Below are positions 44,494-55,040 of a DNA stretch of 64,000 nucleotides, piece after piece. The position numbers and the translations under genes were made by a program. Origin of the DNA: Nitrococcus mobilis (GTDB lineage: Bacteria > Pseudomonadota > Gammaproteobacteria > Nitrococcales > Nitrococcaceae); assembly GCA_024102725.1 (NCBI GenBank), contig JAGFJL010000010.1, forward strand, positions 1 to 64,000, given 5' to 3'. Position 1 is the first letter of the stretch, and each line of letters starts with the position of its first letter. The notes below the pieces were generated by a model that was given only the letters and a program-made list of their open reading frames with translations, was not told where the DNA came from and did no database searches.

Positions 44494-45921
44494 TTGCACG
44501 GAAGTTACCAGCCACTCATGGCATTCGCCCTGGCTGCTGCCAGTGCAGTGGGTGCAGCGACGGCTCGCTCACTGCCTGCCGACTGCACGAGCCCGCAACC
44601 GGTTGCAGCCACGACCGGCCACGACGCTACCGAAAACCACCGTGCGCTAACCCTAACGATTTATCAAAACGGCCTGGGCCTAGTGCACGATGCTCGAGAA
44701 CTTTCCCTCTCTCGGACCCGTAAACAGCTCACACTCCTCGATCTACCGGCGCGTCTACAGCCGGATACCCTAGCCGTTACCCTGGACTCGACTGTTCATG
44801 TCCAGCGGCAACGGTTTCGCAATGCGAAGTGGACACCCGACACGCTATTGCAAGCTTATCAAGGCCGCACGGTGCTGCTCGTGCCCCGCACCGAAGAGAA
44901 AGGCCAGCCGCGCAGAGGGGTACTCGTCAGCGCCGAGGGGAATAGCCCGATCGTTCGAATCGGCGAGCGGCTGGAAATCGGTGGACCCGAGGCCCCCTGG
45001 CGCATTGCCTTGCCGCTGAATCCGCGTGTCGATGTGGCCGGTCCCGCACTTGATTTGCAGCTATCGGACGCTATAGGTGGCCACCACAAACTGGATTTGA
45101 TTTATCTGAGCGACGGCCTCGGCTGGCAAATGAACTATTGGGCTGAGCTGCAAGCTAAGCGGCTTCGGCTCGAGGGCTTCGCGCGGATTGTCAACCACAG
45201 TGGCGGAGACTACCCGAGCGCCAAGGTGCGCTTGATCGCCGGAGACATCGCCCGCTCCGACCGGGTAAGCCCCGTCATGACGAAAGCCCAGCGCATGCTC
45301 CCCCCAGCCGAAGCGGCCGCGGTCGAGCCGGCATTCGCATGGCATTTATACCGCGTGGATCAGCCGGTGAGCCTACCCGATTCCGCCGCCCTGAGCCTGA
45401 AATTGCTCCGTGCGGAGGACTTGGCGGTACAACGGCGCTATCGGGTTACCGGCAGCGCCACGGACAATGGTGGTGAAACGCCGGTTCGAGTGCGCCTGCA
45501 TGTGGCTACCGCCACTGCGGAAAAAGCCCTTGCGCTTCCAGCCGGAACGGTACGCATAAGGGAGGTGGGCGCAAATGGCGAGCCGCGTTATCTAGGGGCC
45601 GACCGGATCGATCATACGCCCGCCGGCAAGCCGCTGGAGCTCGTCCTCGGCACGGCCTTTGATATCACCGCCCGTCGCACACGCACGCTGTTCCGACGCC
45701 TGGGCAAAGATCACTACGAAGTCGGTTGGCGCATCGAGCTGCGCAACGCCGGGGCGCAACCGGTCACGGTGCAACTCCGCGAACATCTGCCCGGTGACTG
45801 GGAGATCGTGCAGCAAAGTGCACCACACGAACGCGTATCCTCCGCGCTCGCCCAATGGGCGGTTGCGGTGTCTGCAGGCGGCACAGCCGCAATGAGTTAC
45901 CAAGCCCGTTATCAGCGCTGA
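44494..45921 (+). CDS. DUF4139 domain protein, exported
   Basis: 475 residues from a TTG start with a very strong ribosome site (GGGGGGAGG, 6 bases upstream). A signal peptide covers about 1-25. The rest is beta-rich with the DUF4139 block (LSDGLGWQMNYWAELQA ... LEGFARIVNHSGGDYPSAKVRLIAGD, about 204-250) and an end stretch YEVGWRIELRNAGAQPVTVQLREHLPGDWEI. The function of this family is unknown. A short AAGCTTTAAGG-type spacer separates it from the J-domain gene. Confidence 0.85.
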   Translation: MHGSYQPLMAFALAAASAVGAATARSLPADCTSPQPVAATTGHDATENHRALTLTIYQNGLGLVHDARELSLSRTRKQLTLLDLPARLQPDTLAVTLDSTVHVQRQRFRNAKWTPDTLLQAYQGRTVLLVPRTEEKGQPRRGVLVSAEGNSPIVRIGERLEIGGPEAPWRIALPLNPRVDVAGPALDLQLSDAIGGHHKLDLIYLSDGLGWQMNYWAELQAKRLRLEGFARIVNHSGGDYPSAKVRLIAGDIARSDRVSPVMTKAQRMLPPAEAAAVEPAFAWHLYRVDQPVSLPDSAALSLKLLRAEDLAVQRRYRVTGSATDNGGETPVRVRLHVATATAEKALALPAGTVRIREVGANGEPRYLGADRIDHTPAGKPLELVLGTAFDITARRTRTLFRRLGKDHYEVGWRIELRNAGAQPVTVQLREHLPGDWEIVQQSAPHERVSSALAQWAVAVSAGGTAAMSYQARYQR

Positions 45922-45979
45922 CTCGGATGAGTTCGACCTCCGCGCAGCGAGCGGGGTAACCTGCAACAAAGTTCGGCGG

Positions 45980-46792
45980 CTATTTCATGGCACGGGCCCG
46001 CTTGATGGAATCATAAGCGGCCCGTATCGCCTGGGTGCGTTGCTGTGCTATTTTGATCATCGCCTCAGGCAAACCCCGCGCAACCAATTTGTCCGGATGA
46101 TGTTGATTCATCAGCCGTCGATAAGCCTTTTTTACCTCGGAAGCACTGTTGCTCGGGCTAACGCCCAATGTGCGATATGCATCCGCAAGCCTATCGCCCC
46201 GGGCGCCCGGAGGATTTGCCTGGGCGCGCTGGTAGCTGCCGGCCAAAAAAGCCTCCAAACGGGCACACTCACTTTCCTGTAGGCCGAGTCCCCGGGCGAT
46301 ATAGAGCAACGCGCTGCGCTCGGCCTCGTCGATGCGACCATCGGCCAGGGCCGCCTGGATCTGGATTTCCAGAAACATCCGCAACAGATTGATCTGCCCC
46401 CGGCCGACCCGGCGAAACTCGCTCAGGGCTCTATCCAGATCGAAATCGGCGCGCTTACCGGCGTTAAAGTAGCCAATCGCCGCACGCCGTTGCTCCGCAG
46501 AGAGGTTCATTTGGGCCATGATCGATTCGGCTGCGGCAATCTCGGCTTCGCTGACGCGGCCGTCGATCTTGCACACATGGCCCATAATGCCAAACGTGGA
46601 ACGAAAAAAAATCTCGTGGATACGCCCCAGATCACCCAGAACAAAGCGGGAAACGGCCAGACCTCGATCGATCAGATGCCCCAACAGCACCCCGAGCAGT
46701 GCACCGAATAGCCCTCCTAGCCAATATCCGAGCAGACCACCGATTAGCTTTCCCGCCCACATCGTCGCGCCTACGATCATCCCCCTGGCCAA
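45980..46792 (-). CDS. djlA: Co-chaperone DjlA (TerB plus J domain)
   Basis: 270 residues. The N-terminal glycine-rich membrane helix (WAGKLIGGLLGYWLGGLFGALLGVLLGHLID, about 12-42) is the dimerisation segment. A TerB-like domain follows (IHEIFFRS ... VCKIDGRVSEAEI ... AALADGRIDEAE), and a J-domain ends it (YRTLGVSPSNSASEVKKAYRRLMNQHHPDKL). Same layout and size as E. coli DjlA (271). It works with DnaK at the inner membrane. Converges on the DUF4139 gene. Confidence 0.94.
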   Translation of the reverse strand: MARGMIVGATMWAGKLIGGLLGYWLGGLFGALLGVLLGHLIDRGLAVSRFVLGDLGRIHEIFFRSTFGIMGHVCKIDGRVSEAEIAAAESIMAQMNLSAEQRRAAIGYFNAGKRADFDLDRALSEFRRVGRGQINLLRMFLEIQIQAALADGRIDEAERSALLYIARGLGLQESECARLEAFLAGSYQRAQANPPGARGDRLADAYRTLGVSPSNSASEVKKAYRRLMNQHHPDKLVARGLPEAMIKIAQQRTQAIRAAYDSIKRARAMK

Positions 46793-46933
46793 ATCAGGCT
46801 GGCCGCGCCCTAACGGCAGCCACGCTGACCGATCAACCGTGCAACAGCCTTGCCATACTCCTGCTATACGGACAGTATGCTCCTATAGGCATCACCGCGG
46901 CAGGGCACAGTCACACCACCGGAAGGGTTGCTT

Positions 46934-47548
46934 ATGGCGATTAAATCAGCACACCTCACCGCTGAGGGATTGGATTATCTACGCGAATTGTTTGCTGCAA
47001 ACGAGCCGCGCGAGGCTCGCGTGATTCGCTCACGCGCGCTTGTGCTCGATCCCTACGGCGGCGATGCCGAATGCCTGCAGCTCAAGCTCGAACAAGGCAA
47101 TTACGTCTTTGATTTCAAGCTCTACGTGGAGCATCCAACGGCCGGCGCGCCGGTGGCCCTGCGCTTTAACTATCCCACCATCATCGAGCGCTATGGGACC
47201 GAGCGAGCGGTTCGTGTTCACCCCTACCACCACCAGGGCGATAGATGGGTGATCGACAGCCAGGGCCTGTTGCAAACGCCCAGGGTACGCGATCTCTCCG
47301 CCACGGGGCTGTCACTGACCGACCTGCCCTCCACCCTTACCCGCCCGGGGCGCCACCCCATTTATCTGCGCGCCCAGCTCAGCAACGCCGAACGCTTCGT
47401 ACTCAAAGGCCAGGTAGTTCGGATAAACCGGGACCCTACCGATGCCAGGCGCCGGACCCTCGCTATCCGTTTTGAGGATATTACCGCCGAATCGCAAGCG
47501 ATCATCAATCGTTATGTCTTCCGCCAACATACGCAAGCGCGGCACTGA
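46934..47548 (+). CDS. PilZ-like c-di-GMP-binding domain protein
   Basis: 204 residues from ATG 46934, with GGAAGGG 7 bases upstream. The N-terminal half is unassigned; the C-terminal half (about 110-200) has RVRDLSATGLSLTDLP, fitting the PilZ D/NxSxxG signature, and later RINRDPTDARRRTLAIRFEDI. A clear RxxxR pair sits before the DLSATG motif less neatly than usual, so binding of c-di-GMP is probable, not certain. No motility gene is adjacent. Confidence 0.78.
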   Translation: MAIKSAHLTAEGLDYLRELFAANEPREARVIRSRALVLDPYGGDAECLQLKLEQGNYVFDFKLYVEHPTAGAPVALRFNYPTIIERYGTERAVRVHPYHHQGDRWVIDSQGLLQTPRVRDLSATGLSLTDLPSTLTRPGRHPIYLRAQLSNAERFVLKGQVVRINRDPTDARRRTLAIRFEDITAESQAIINRYVFRQHTQARH

Positions 47549-47624
47549 CAACGCGCCAGACGCCAGAGTGCACACCCAAAATTGCAAGCCGGCGCATCGC
47601 GCGCCTGAGCACGGCGCGACCGCC

Positions 47625-48587
<963 letters not shown>

Positions 48588-48665
48588 TCAACGCTTTCCC
48601 CACCAACAGCTCACTACCTATCGGGCCGATCGACGGCCGGCTCTCGGCCATCATGGAATGCGAGC

Positions 48666-49232
48666 TCATTCACGCAGGATCTCCCCCGAGCGCGCATCGA
48701 GAATCGGGGTAGGACGATCGAGCCCGCCGAGCTTACCCGGCACGACCGCATCCAAATCAGAGCCGAACAATAACCGCGTGCGCAACGCCGTGCGTGCCGG
48801 AGCGCCTCCGGCACGATTGGCGCTGGTCGACACCAGCGCTCCGCCGAAGGCCCGGCACAGGGCGCTGGCGATGGGATGCGCCGTCACTCGCAGCGCGATG
48901 GTCTCGCGGCCACCGGTCAGCCAAATGGGTACTCGGGCCGCAGCCGGCACCACCCAGGTCACCGGACCCGGCCAGCTCGCCATCATTCGCGCCACCGTCG
49001 CCTCGCTGAGGGGAGCCATATATTCAGCGAGCCAACCCGCCTCCGGAGCGATCAATATCAATCCCTTGCGCGCCGAGCGCCCCTTCAGTGCCAGCAAACG
49101 GCCAACGGCATCACAGCGCCGCGGATCACAGCCTAAGCCATAAACGGCCTCCGTGGGATAGGCGATGACACCGCCGGCGCTCAATAATGCCGCATAGCGG
49201 CGCAGACGAAAACCGGCCAGAGCACGCACCAT
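48666..49232 (-). CDS. tsaC: Threonylcarbamoyl-AMP synthase TsaC/YrdC
   Basis: 188 residues. VIAYPTEAVYGLGCDP (about 19-34), KGRSARKGLILI and TSANRAGG are the YrdC-domain hallmarks. Forms threonylcarbamoyl-AMP from Thr, bicarbonate and ATP for the t6A37 tRNA modification. The start codon shares one base with the topA stop. Confidence 0.94.
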   Translation of the reverse strand: MVRALAGFRLRRYAALLSAGGVIAYPTEAVYGLGCDPRRCDAVGRLLALKGRSARKGLILIAPEAGWLAEYMAPLSEATVARMMASWPGPVTWVVPAAARVPIWLTGGRETIALRVTAHPIASALCRAFGGALVSTSANRAGGAPARTALRTRLLFGSDLDAVVPGKLGGLDRPTPILDARSGEILRE

Positions 49233-51556
49233 CAGCCGCTCTTACGTCGGTGCCCGCCCCCGCGCCGCCCGCTCTTACGTTCCGGCACCTTGTCTAACAG
49301 TCGGCGGCACTCCTCGAGATCGAGCTCACTGGGGTCACTCCCCTTGGGAATACGTGCGTTTTTCTTACCGTCGGTGATGTACGGCCCAAACCGACCGCGC
49401 AGAATTTCCACCTCAGCGCCATCGAAGCGACGAATAAGCCGATTCGCCTCGGCTTCCTTCTTCTCGGCCACCCGTTCCAACGCCCGCTCGCGGGTGAGCG
49501 TATAGGGGTCATCTTCGCGCTTCAGGGAAACGAACTTGCTGCCATAGCGCACATAGGGACCATAACGACCGATGCCGACCACAAGTTTTTCCCCCTGCGG
49601 CGTCTCGCCCAGATCCCGAGGCAGCTTGAATAATGCCAAGGCCTCCTCGAGCGTGATCGTGTCGATGCTCTGCCCTTGAACCAGCCCGGCAAAGGCTGGC
49701 TTTTCCGAATCGTTCACGCTACCGATCTGCACATAGGGGCCATACCGACCCAGCCGGGCAGTCACGGGTCGACCGCTGGCCGGGTCGACGCCCAATTCGC
49801 GCGCCTGCATCACCTCGCCACGCGAAACCTTGCTCTTATCCTCGATACGCTCTTTGAACGGTTCCCAGAATGCGCGCAGCACCGGAATCCAATCCCGTTC
49901 GCCGCGGGAGATGGCGTCCAGATCGTCCTCCATGCGGGCCGTGAAATCGTAATCCACATAGCGATCGAAGTGCTCCTTGAGAAACTTGATCACCACCCGG
50001 CCAGTATCCGTGGGGCGGAAACGCCGATTCTCCAACACAGCATAATTACGCTGCTGCAGCGTCGACAAAATGGCGGCGTAGGTGGATGGGCGACCGATGC
50101 CCCGTTCCTCCAACGCCCGCACCAAGCTCGCTTCGGAATAGCGCGGTGGCGGCTCGGTAAAGTGTTGCTCGGGTCGGATTTCCCACAATTTGATCTCATC
50201 GCCGACCTGCATAGACGGCAGAGTCCGCTCGTTGTCTTCGGCGACATTGGCATCGTCGGTGCCTTCCGAATACACCGCCATGAAACCCGGATCCGCGATC
50301 GTGGAACCGGTGGCGCGGAATACGCCCTCACTGCCACAGGCGAGGTCCACCGCCACCGTATTGATCGTGGCATGGATCATCTGACAGGCAACCGAGCGCT
50401 TCCAAATAAGCTCATAGAGCCGATATTGATCCTGGGTAAGAAAGGCTTTGAGCTCATCGGGCAGGCGCCAAGCGTCGGTCGGCCGAATGGCTTCATGCGC
50501 CTCCTGGGCATTTTTGGCCCGAGTTCGATACCGATGCGGACGCTCCGGCAGTTTGTCACGGCCGTATCGCTCGGTAATCACCTCTTGGATATTCGCCACG
50601 GCCTCCTGGGCCAGATTGACCGAGTCGGTGCGCATATAGGTAATCAAGCCGCCGGCGCCGCTGCCGGTGTCGATGCCCTCGTAGAGCTGCTGTGCCACTC
50701 GCATGGTTTTCTGGGTGGAAAAACGCAGTTTGCGCGAGGCCTCTTGCTGTAAGGTCGAGGTGATGAAAGGGGCAGCCGGGTTACGCCGCCGCTGCTTGCG
50801 CTCTACTTTAGCAACCCGCAGGCGGCCGTCTGCCGCTTGCCTGAGCCGAGCAGTCACCTCGCTCGCTTGCGTATCCGTATTGATCGAGAACTGCTCGACC
50901 CGCTCCCCGGCCAGGGTGGACAATCGAGCGATGAAACGTTGCTGCGATTTCTCCAGCTCGGCCTCGATCGTCCAGTACTCGCGCGGAGTGAAGGCCTCGA
51001 TTTCCTGCTCGCGCTCCACGATCAGGCGCAGTGCCGGACTCTGGACTCGGCCGGCAGAGAGTCCGCTGGTGATTTTTTTCCATAGCAAGGGCGAGAGCTT
51101 GAAGCCGACCAGATAATCCAGCGCCCGGCGGGCCTGCTGCGCATTGACGAGATCTGTCGATAACCCACGGGGATGTGCCATGGCCGCCTGGATAGCGCGC
51201 TGGGTAATCTCATAGAAGACAACCCGATGGATGGGCTTATCGTCGAGCACGCCACGCTCTCTGAGCAACTCCGAGAGATGCCAGGAAATGGCCTCCCCTT
51301 CCCGATCCGGATCCGTTGCCAGATAAACGGTATCGATCTTCCGGATGGCCTTGGCGATGGCATCGACGCGCTTCGCATTGCGCTCGATGGTCGTGTACTT
51401 CATGGCAAAGTCGCGCTCGGTATCCACCGCTCCTTCCTTGGGCACCAGATCACGCACATGCCCGTAAGAGGCCAGCACCTCGAAATCGGTCCCCAAGTAC
51501 TTGTTGATCGTGCGCGCCTTGGCTGGTGATTCGACGATTACCAGGTTTTTTGCCAT
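49232..51556 (-). CDS. topA: DNA topoisomerase I
   Basis: 774 residues. The Toprim opening KNLVIVESPAKARTINKYLG, the DPDREGEAISWHL metal block and the active-site Tyr in GLITYMRTDSVNLA are clear. After the core come C-terminal topoisomerase repeats (YGPYVQIGS, YGPYVRYGS, FGPYITDG) in place of the Cys4 zinc ribbons of E. coli TopA (865), then a Gly/Arg/Lys tail. It relaxes negative supercoils. The start is enclosed in a GTTTTTT/AAAAAAC inverted repeat (about 51550-51571). Confidence 0.95.
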   Translation of the reverse strand: MAKNLVIVESPAKARTINKYLGTDFEVLASYGHVRDLVPKEGAVDTERDFAMKYTTIERNAKRVDAIAKAIRKIDTVYLATDPDREGEAISWHLSELLRERGVLDDKPIHRVVFYEITQRAIQAAMAHPRGLSTDLVNAQQARRALDYLVGFKLSPLLWKKITSGLSAGRVQSPALRLIVEREQEIEAFTPREYWTIEAELEKSQQRFIARLSTLAGERVEQFSINTDTQASEVTARLRQAADGRLRVAKVERKQRRRNPAAPFITSTLQQEASRKLRFSTQKTMRVAQQLYEGIDTGSGAGGLITYMRTDSVNLAQEAVANIQEVITERYGRDKLPERPHRYRTRAKNAQEAHEAIRPTDAWRLPDELKAFLTQDQYRLYELIWKRSVACQMIHATINTVAVDLACGSEGVFRATGSTIADPGFMAVYSEGTDDANVAEDNERTLPSMQVGDEIKLWEIRPEQHFTEPPPRYSEASLVRALEERGIGRPSTYAAILSTLQQRNYAVLENRRFRPTDTGRVVIKFLKEHFDRYVDYDFTARMEDDLDAISRGERDWIPVLRAFWEPFKERIEDKSKVSRGEVMQARELGVDPASGRPVTARLGRYGPYVQIGSVNDSEKPAFAGLVQGQSIDTITLEEALALFKLPRDLGETPQGEKLVVGIGRYGPYVRYGSKFVSLKREDDPYTLTRERALERVAEKKEAEANRLIRRFDGAEVEILRGRFGPYITDGKKNARIPKGSDPSELDLEECRRLLDKVPERKSGRRGGGHRRKSG

Positions 51557-51611
51557 GTTAAAAAACGGTCTGAAGATGAAACAAGCAATATAGGCTTGCT
51601 GCGAAACAGGT

Positions 51612-52085
51612 TCAGTGGAGAAAATGCGCCGGATTGTCGAATATCAGGTTCTCCATCCAGGCATACGCCTCTTCATGTCCTGGCTGACTGAAAAGAACCA
51701 TAAGGACCACCCATTTCAAGGTATCCAGATCAATTTCATCATCTAGGGCCATCATACGGTCGATAACCAGCTCCCGGCTGACTGAACTCAGGATACCAAC
51801 CTGCTCCAGATAGAGCAGAAAGCCGCGACAATCCGCCGCCAACTTAGTTAGCTCCGGCTCGGTGAACAACCGGATCGAGCGCTTGCTGCCGGGTTCCAAA
51901 ACAGGGACGTTACGGCCATCCGCAAGCGCATCGAGCCAATCGAACGCCTTACGAATCTTGAGCTGGCTAAACCCCGCCTCGAACAGCTCCGTCTCGATAA
52001 ACTCCCGATCTGGACCCAACTCTTCCTCGTTATAGAGGTCATTTTCGAACAGATACATCAAAACGTCGAAAACGTTCTCTTTCAT
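51612..52085 (-). CDS. smg: Smg/DUF494 family protein
   Basis: 157 residues from ATG 52085; a TTG at 52097, right after the dprA stop, is in frame and adds four. The opening KENVFDVLMYLFEN is the family signature, followed by an acidic helical middle and RIDLDTLKWVVLMVLFSQPG-like text. Its role is unclear; in several gammaproteobacteria it lies between dprA and topA as here. Confidence 0.9.
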   Translation of the reverse strand: MKENVFDVLMYLFENDLYNEEELGPDREFIETELFEAGFSQLKIRKAFDWLDALADGRNVPVLEPGSKRSIRLFTEPELTKLAADCRGFLLYLEQVGILSSVSRELVIDRMMALDDEIDLDTLKWVVLMVLFSQPGHEEAYAWMENLIFDNPAHFLH

Positions 52086-52097
52086 CCTCACGTCCAA

Positions 52098-53210
52098 TCA
52101 CTCCCGGCGCGCATACCGGCCGCCAGGACAGGTCGCTACATAGCCCATTAATTCCAGTTGCAAAAGCATGGCGGAAAGCGTATCGGGCGTCAATCCGGTG
52201 CGCTGGAGCAGCACGTCCGCCGGAACGGGATCGTACCCCAATGCCGTTAACACACGCCGATAGTCCCGATCCAAAAAGGGCGTCTTTCCGGGGTCGGGCG
52301 AGGCGGGCCTCTCGGCCATAGCCTCCGCAAAAGGGGGGAGCTCCTCCAGCACATCAGCCGCGGACTCCACCAGCTTCGCCCCCTGGCGGATCAGCGCATG
52401 GCAACCTCGCGCGAGCGGATTGTGGACCGAACCGGGGATGGCGAACACCTCCCGTCCCTGCTCGAGCGCATGCTGCACCGTGATCAATGAGCCGCTGCGC
52501 GGGCTCGCCTCGACGACCAACGTGCCTAAGGCCAAGCCGCTGATGATGCGGTTGCGCCGTGGAAAATGCTCACGTCGCGGTCGACTGCCGATCGGCAACT
52601 CGCTGATCAGCGCGCCCCGCTCGGCGATGGCGTGCGCAAGATCACGGTGGCGCGCCGGATAAATGCGATCCGGCCCGGTACCCAAAACGGCGACGGTAAG
52701 CCCATCGGCCTCAAGTGCGCCCCGATGGGCGCCGGCGTCGATCCCGAGCGCCAAACCGCTGGTGACCGTCAATCCGGCGCTTGCCAAATGCGCCGCGAAA
52801 GCGCAAGCGTTGCTCATGCCACCCGGGGTCGGATTACGGCTGCCCACTATGGCAAGTTGTGGCTGGTTCAAAACAGCGGGCTGGCCGACGACAAACAGCA
52901 GCGGCGGCGGTACCGGGATGCGCCGTAACAATTCGGGATAATCTGGATCGGTACAGCACAATAAATGGTGGCCTTCGCCCTCCAGCCACCGCAGATCCGC
53001 CTCTACCCCGGCCTCGTCGATGCGCGCCAGAGCAGCGAGCACCTCGGCGGCAAGCCCCGCCTGCGCTTGCTCTTCACGCGAGGCGGCCAGGAAAGCCGCC
53101 GGGGTCCGGAAACGCTCGAGTATGCGCTGAAAGGTCCGAACGCCGAGACCCGGCGTGCGATATAGGCGCAACCAGGCCACTCGTGATTCGCCCCGCAAAC
53201 GATTCGGCAT
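52098..53210 (-). CDS. dprA: DNA-processing protein DprA
   Basis: 370 residues. The Rossmann core (VGSRNPTPGGMSNACAFAAHLASAGLTVTSGLALGIDAGAHRGAL, about 128-170) and SELPIGSRPRREHFPRRNRIISGLA (about 197-220) identify it. The last 60 residues are a winged-helix domain. DprA loads RecA on incoming single-stranded DNA in natural transformation; other roles are known too. No other competence genes are in the window. Confidence 0.95.
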   Translation of the reverse strand: MPNRLRGESRVAWLRLYRTPGLGVRTFQRILERFRTPAAFLAASREEQAQAGLAAEVLAALARIDEAGVEADLRWLEGEGHHLLCCTDPDYPELLRRIPVPPPLLFVVGQPAVLNQPQLAIVGSRNPTPGGMSNACAFAAHLASAGLTVTSGLALGIDAGAHRGALEADGLTVAVLGTGPDRIYPARHRDLAHAIAERGALISELPIGSRPRREHFPRRNRIISGLALGTLVVEASPRSGSLITVQHALEQGREVFAIPGSVHNPLARGCHALIRQGAKLVESAADVLEELPPFAEAMAERPASPDPGKTPFLDRDYRRVLTALGYDPVPADVLLQRTGLTPDTLSAMLLQLELMGYVATCPGGRYARRE

Positions 53211-53281
53211 GATGCACTGCCCTGTTGCGGCCGCCGGAACCAGCTAACGGAATACGCGCTGACATCACCAACTTAATATGG

Positions 53282-54364
53282 CTAGAGCGGCGCCGGTAAA
53301 CCGGCACGCTGCAGCGGCCGTTGTGTAGCGGGGTTGCGGACCCGATCATGAACGCTCATGGCACGGGTAGCCTCCATGATCAATCCGAAACTCAGCTGGG
53401 GAAACGTACGAAAAATGATCATGCTCCCCGCCCGTTCGTCCGGCAACTCCACCCGATCACGGCGCCCATCGAAGCGATCGACTACTTGCCGCCCCGATTT
53501 GTAGACCAGCAGCACATCTCCGGGTTTGAGAGCTTGTGCCTCACCACGGTTGATGGCCACCACATTATATTGACCGATCTGTGAGACGCCACCCATAACC
53601 GCAACGATCACCCCTTCGACCGCTTGCGTCGGCGGGCGCGGGTAGAAACGGCCTCTGAGCGCCTTTTCTTCTACGCGCAGCAAACGATCTCCCGGCAATA
53701 TCTCGCGATTGCTGCGTCTGATGGTACACGTTGCGGGCTCGCCACTTGGCCCACACAAAGCATGGCCGACGTGGGTGGCTTGATAGCCGAGCACCGCGCC
53801 GCTTTCCGGATCCACCAGCGGCCCTCTTTTGCGCAGAATACCGTAGAGGCGGTTCGCCCCATCCTGGTCGAGACCGCGCACGTAAATCAAATCCCCCCGC
53901 GCCCCCATCACGTGCTCATCGGCGGCGGCCACAATGTGGGCCGCTTGGCGCCATTGTTCAGCCGAAACCATGCGATCGCCGGTAAGAAACGGCCGCAGGG
54001 CACTGATCGGAATGGCAGGAATGGCCTCTTCCAGCTCTTCCACTCGAACCTGCGGTGACAACTTTATAGTGCCGCCTTGCCGTTCGACCACGAGCCGAGG
54101 TCGGCCGCCGACCATGGTAAACTTGATTATATTGCCCGGGTAAATCAGGTGCGGGTTTTTGATAGCCGGATTGACGTACCAAAGCTCAGGCCAATACCAA
54201 GGGTCTTTTAGAAAGCGGGCCGAGATATCCCACAGATTATCACCGGGCTGTACGGTATACTGGCTCGGGTGTCCCTGCTTAAGCGGGAGCTCGGCTGCTA
54301 TGAGCGGGGAGGCGAGCAAGAGCAGAGTACACAGTACCCAAGCAAACTTGTTTTTGACGAGCAT
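53282..54364 (-). CDS. LysM domain protein, exported
   Basis: 360 residues. Signal peptide at about 1-23 (WVLCTLLLLASPLIAAE), then a LysM domain (YTVQPGDNLWDISARFLKDPWYWPELWYVNPAIKNPHLIYPGN, about 36-78). The rest is beta-rich and typical of the LysM proteins upstream of dprA in gammaproteobacteria. Probably binds peptidoglycan in the periplasm. Divergent from def, with 130 bases between them. Confidence 0.92.
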   Translation of the reverse strand: MLVKNKFAWVLCTLLLLASPLIAAELPLKQGHPSQYTVQPGDNLWDISARFLKDPWYWPELWYVNPAIKNPHLIYPGNIIKFTMVGGRPRLVVERQGGTIKLSPQVRVEELEEAIPAIPISALRPFLTGDRMVSAEQWRQAAHIVAAADEHVMGARGDLIYVRGLDQDGANRLYGILRKRGPLVDPESGAVLGYQATHVGHALCGPSGEPATCTIRRSNREILPGDRLLRVEEKALRGRFYPRPPTQAVEGVIVAVMGGVSQIGQYNVVAINRGEAQALKPGDVLLVYKSGRQVVDRFDGRRDRVELPDERAGSMIIFRTFPQLSFGLIMEATRAMSVHDRVRNPATQRPLQRAGLPAPL

Positions 54365-54494
54365 TGACGTTCCCTGTTTAAGGCCTTATCCATGGTAGCG
54401 GCAACCGAGTTGAATTCGTTATATAGTTAGTTCGTGTTCGCGTAATCAGCGTTCAGATTAGCAATGAAGTGTCGCCAATCGCAACGGATCAAAT

Positions 54495-55028
54495 ATGGCA
54501 ATCTTGGATATCCTGCATTATCCCGATCCGCGACTTCGCACTCGGGCACAACCGGTCGCAGAGGTGACCGATGAGATACGTCGCTTGGTGGACGACCTCT
54601 TCGAGACCATGTATGACGCCCCTGGTATTGGCCTGGCCGCCACCCAGGTGAACGTACACCGGCGTATTGTGGTGGTCGATATCACCGAAGCCAAAAACGA
54701 ACCGCTCGCCTTTATCAACCCACAGATCCTGGAGCGCAGGGGCGAAGAGGAGATGCAGGAGGGCTGTTTGTCGGTACCGGGTTACTTTGACACGGTGCGT
54801 CGTGCCGAGTGGGTTAAAGTCCGCGCCCAAGACCGCAGCGGCGAGCCGTTCGAGCTCGAAACCGACGGCTTACTGGCGGTTTGCATTCAACACGAGATCG
54901 ATCATCTCGAGGGCAAGCTCTTCGTTGATTACCTCTCCGAGCTCAAGCGCAAGCGTTTGCGTAAGAAACTGGAGAAGCAGGCGCGTCAAGGCACGTTGCC
55001 GGCGCATCCGAAACAACGGGTGATCTGA
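54495..55028 (+). CDS. def: Peptide deformylase
   Basis: 177 residues. The three metal motifs are GIGLAATQV (about 43-51), EGCLSVPG (about 88-95) and QHEIDHLEG (about 131-139). Removes formyl from nascent peptides. Followed by fmt after 12 bases, the usual order. Confidence 0.96.
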   Translation: MAILDILHYPDPRLRTRAQPVAEVTDEIRRLVDDLFETMYDAPGIGLAATQVNVHRRIVVVDITEAKNEPLAFINPQILERRGEEEMQEGCLSVPGYFDTVRRAEWVKVRAQDRSGEPFELETDGLLAVCIQHEIDHLEGKLFVDYLSELKRKRLRKKLEKQARQGTLPAHPKQRVI

Positions 55029-55040
55029 GCCACTTCCTCG

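Noticed and set aside
49676-50752. 358-residue open frame on the plus strand inside topA
   Set aside because: It is the antisense shadow of topA, which has full domain structure on the other strand; its residues show no family pattern.
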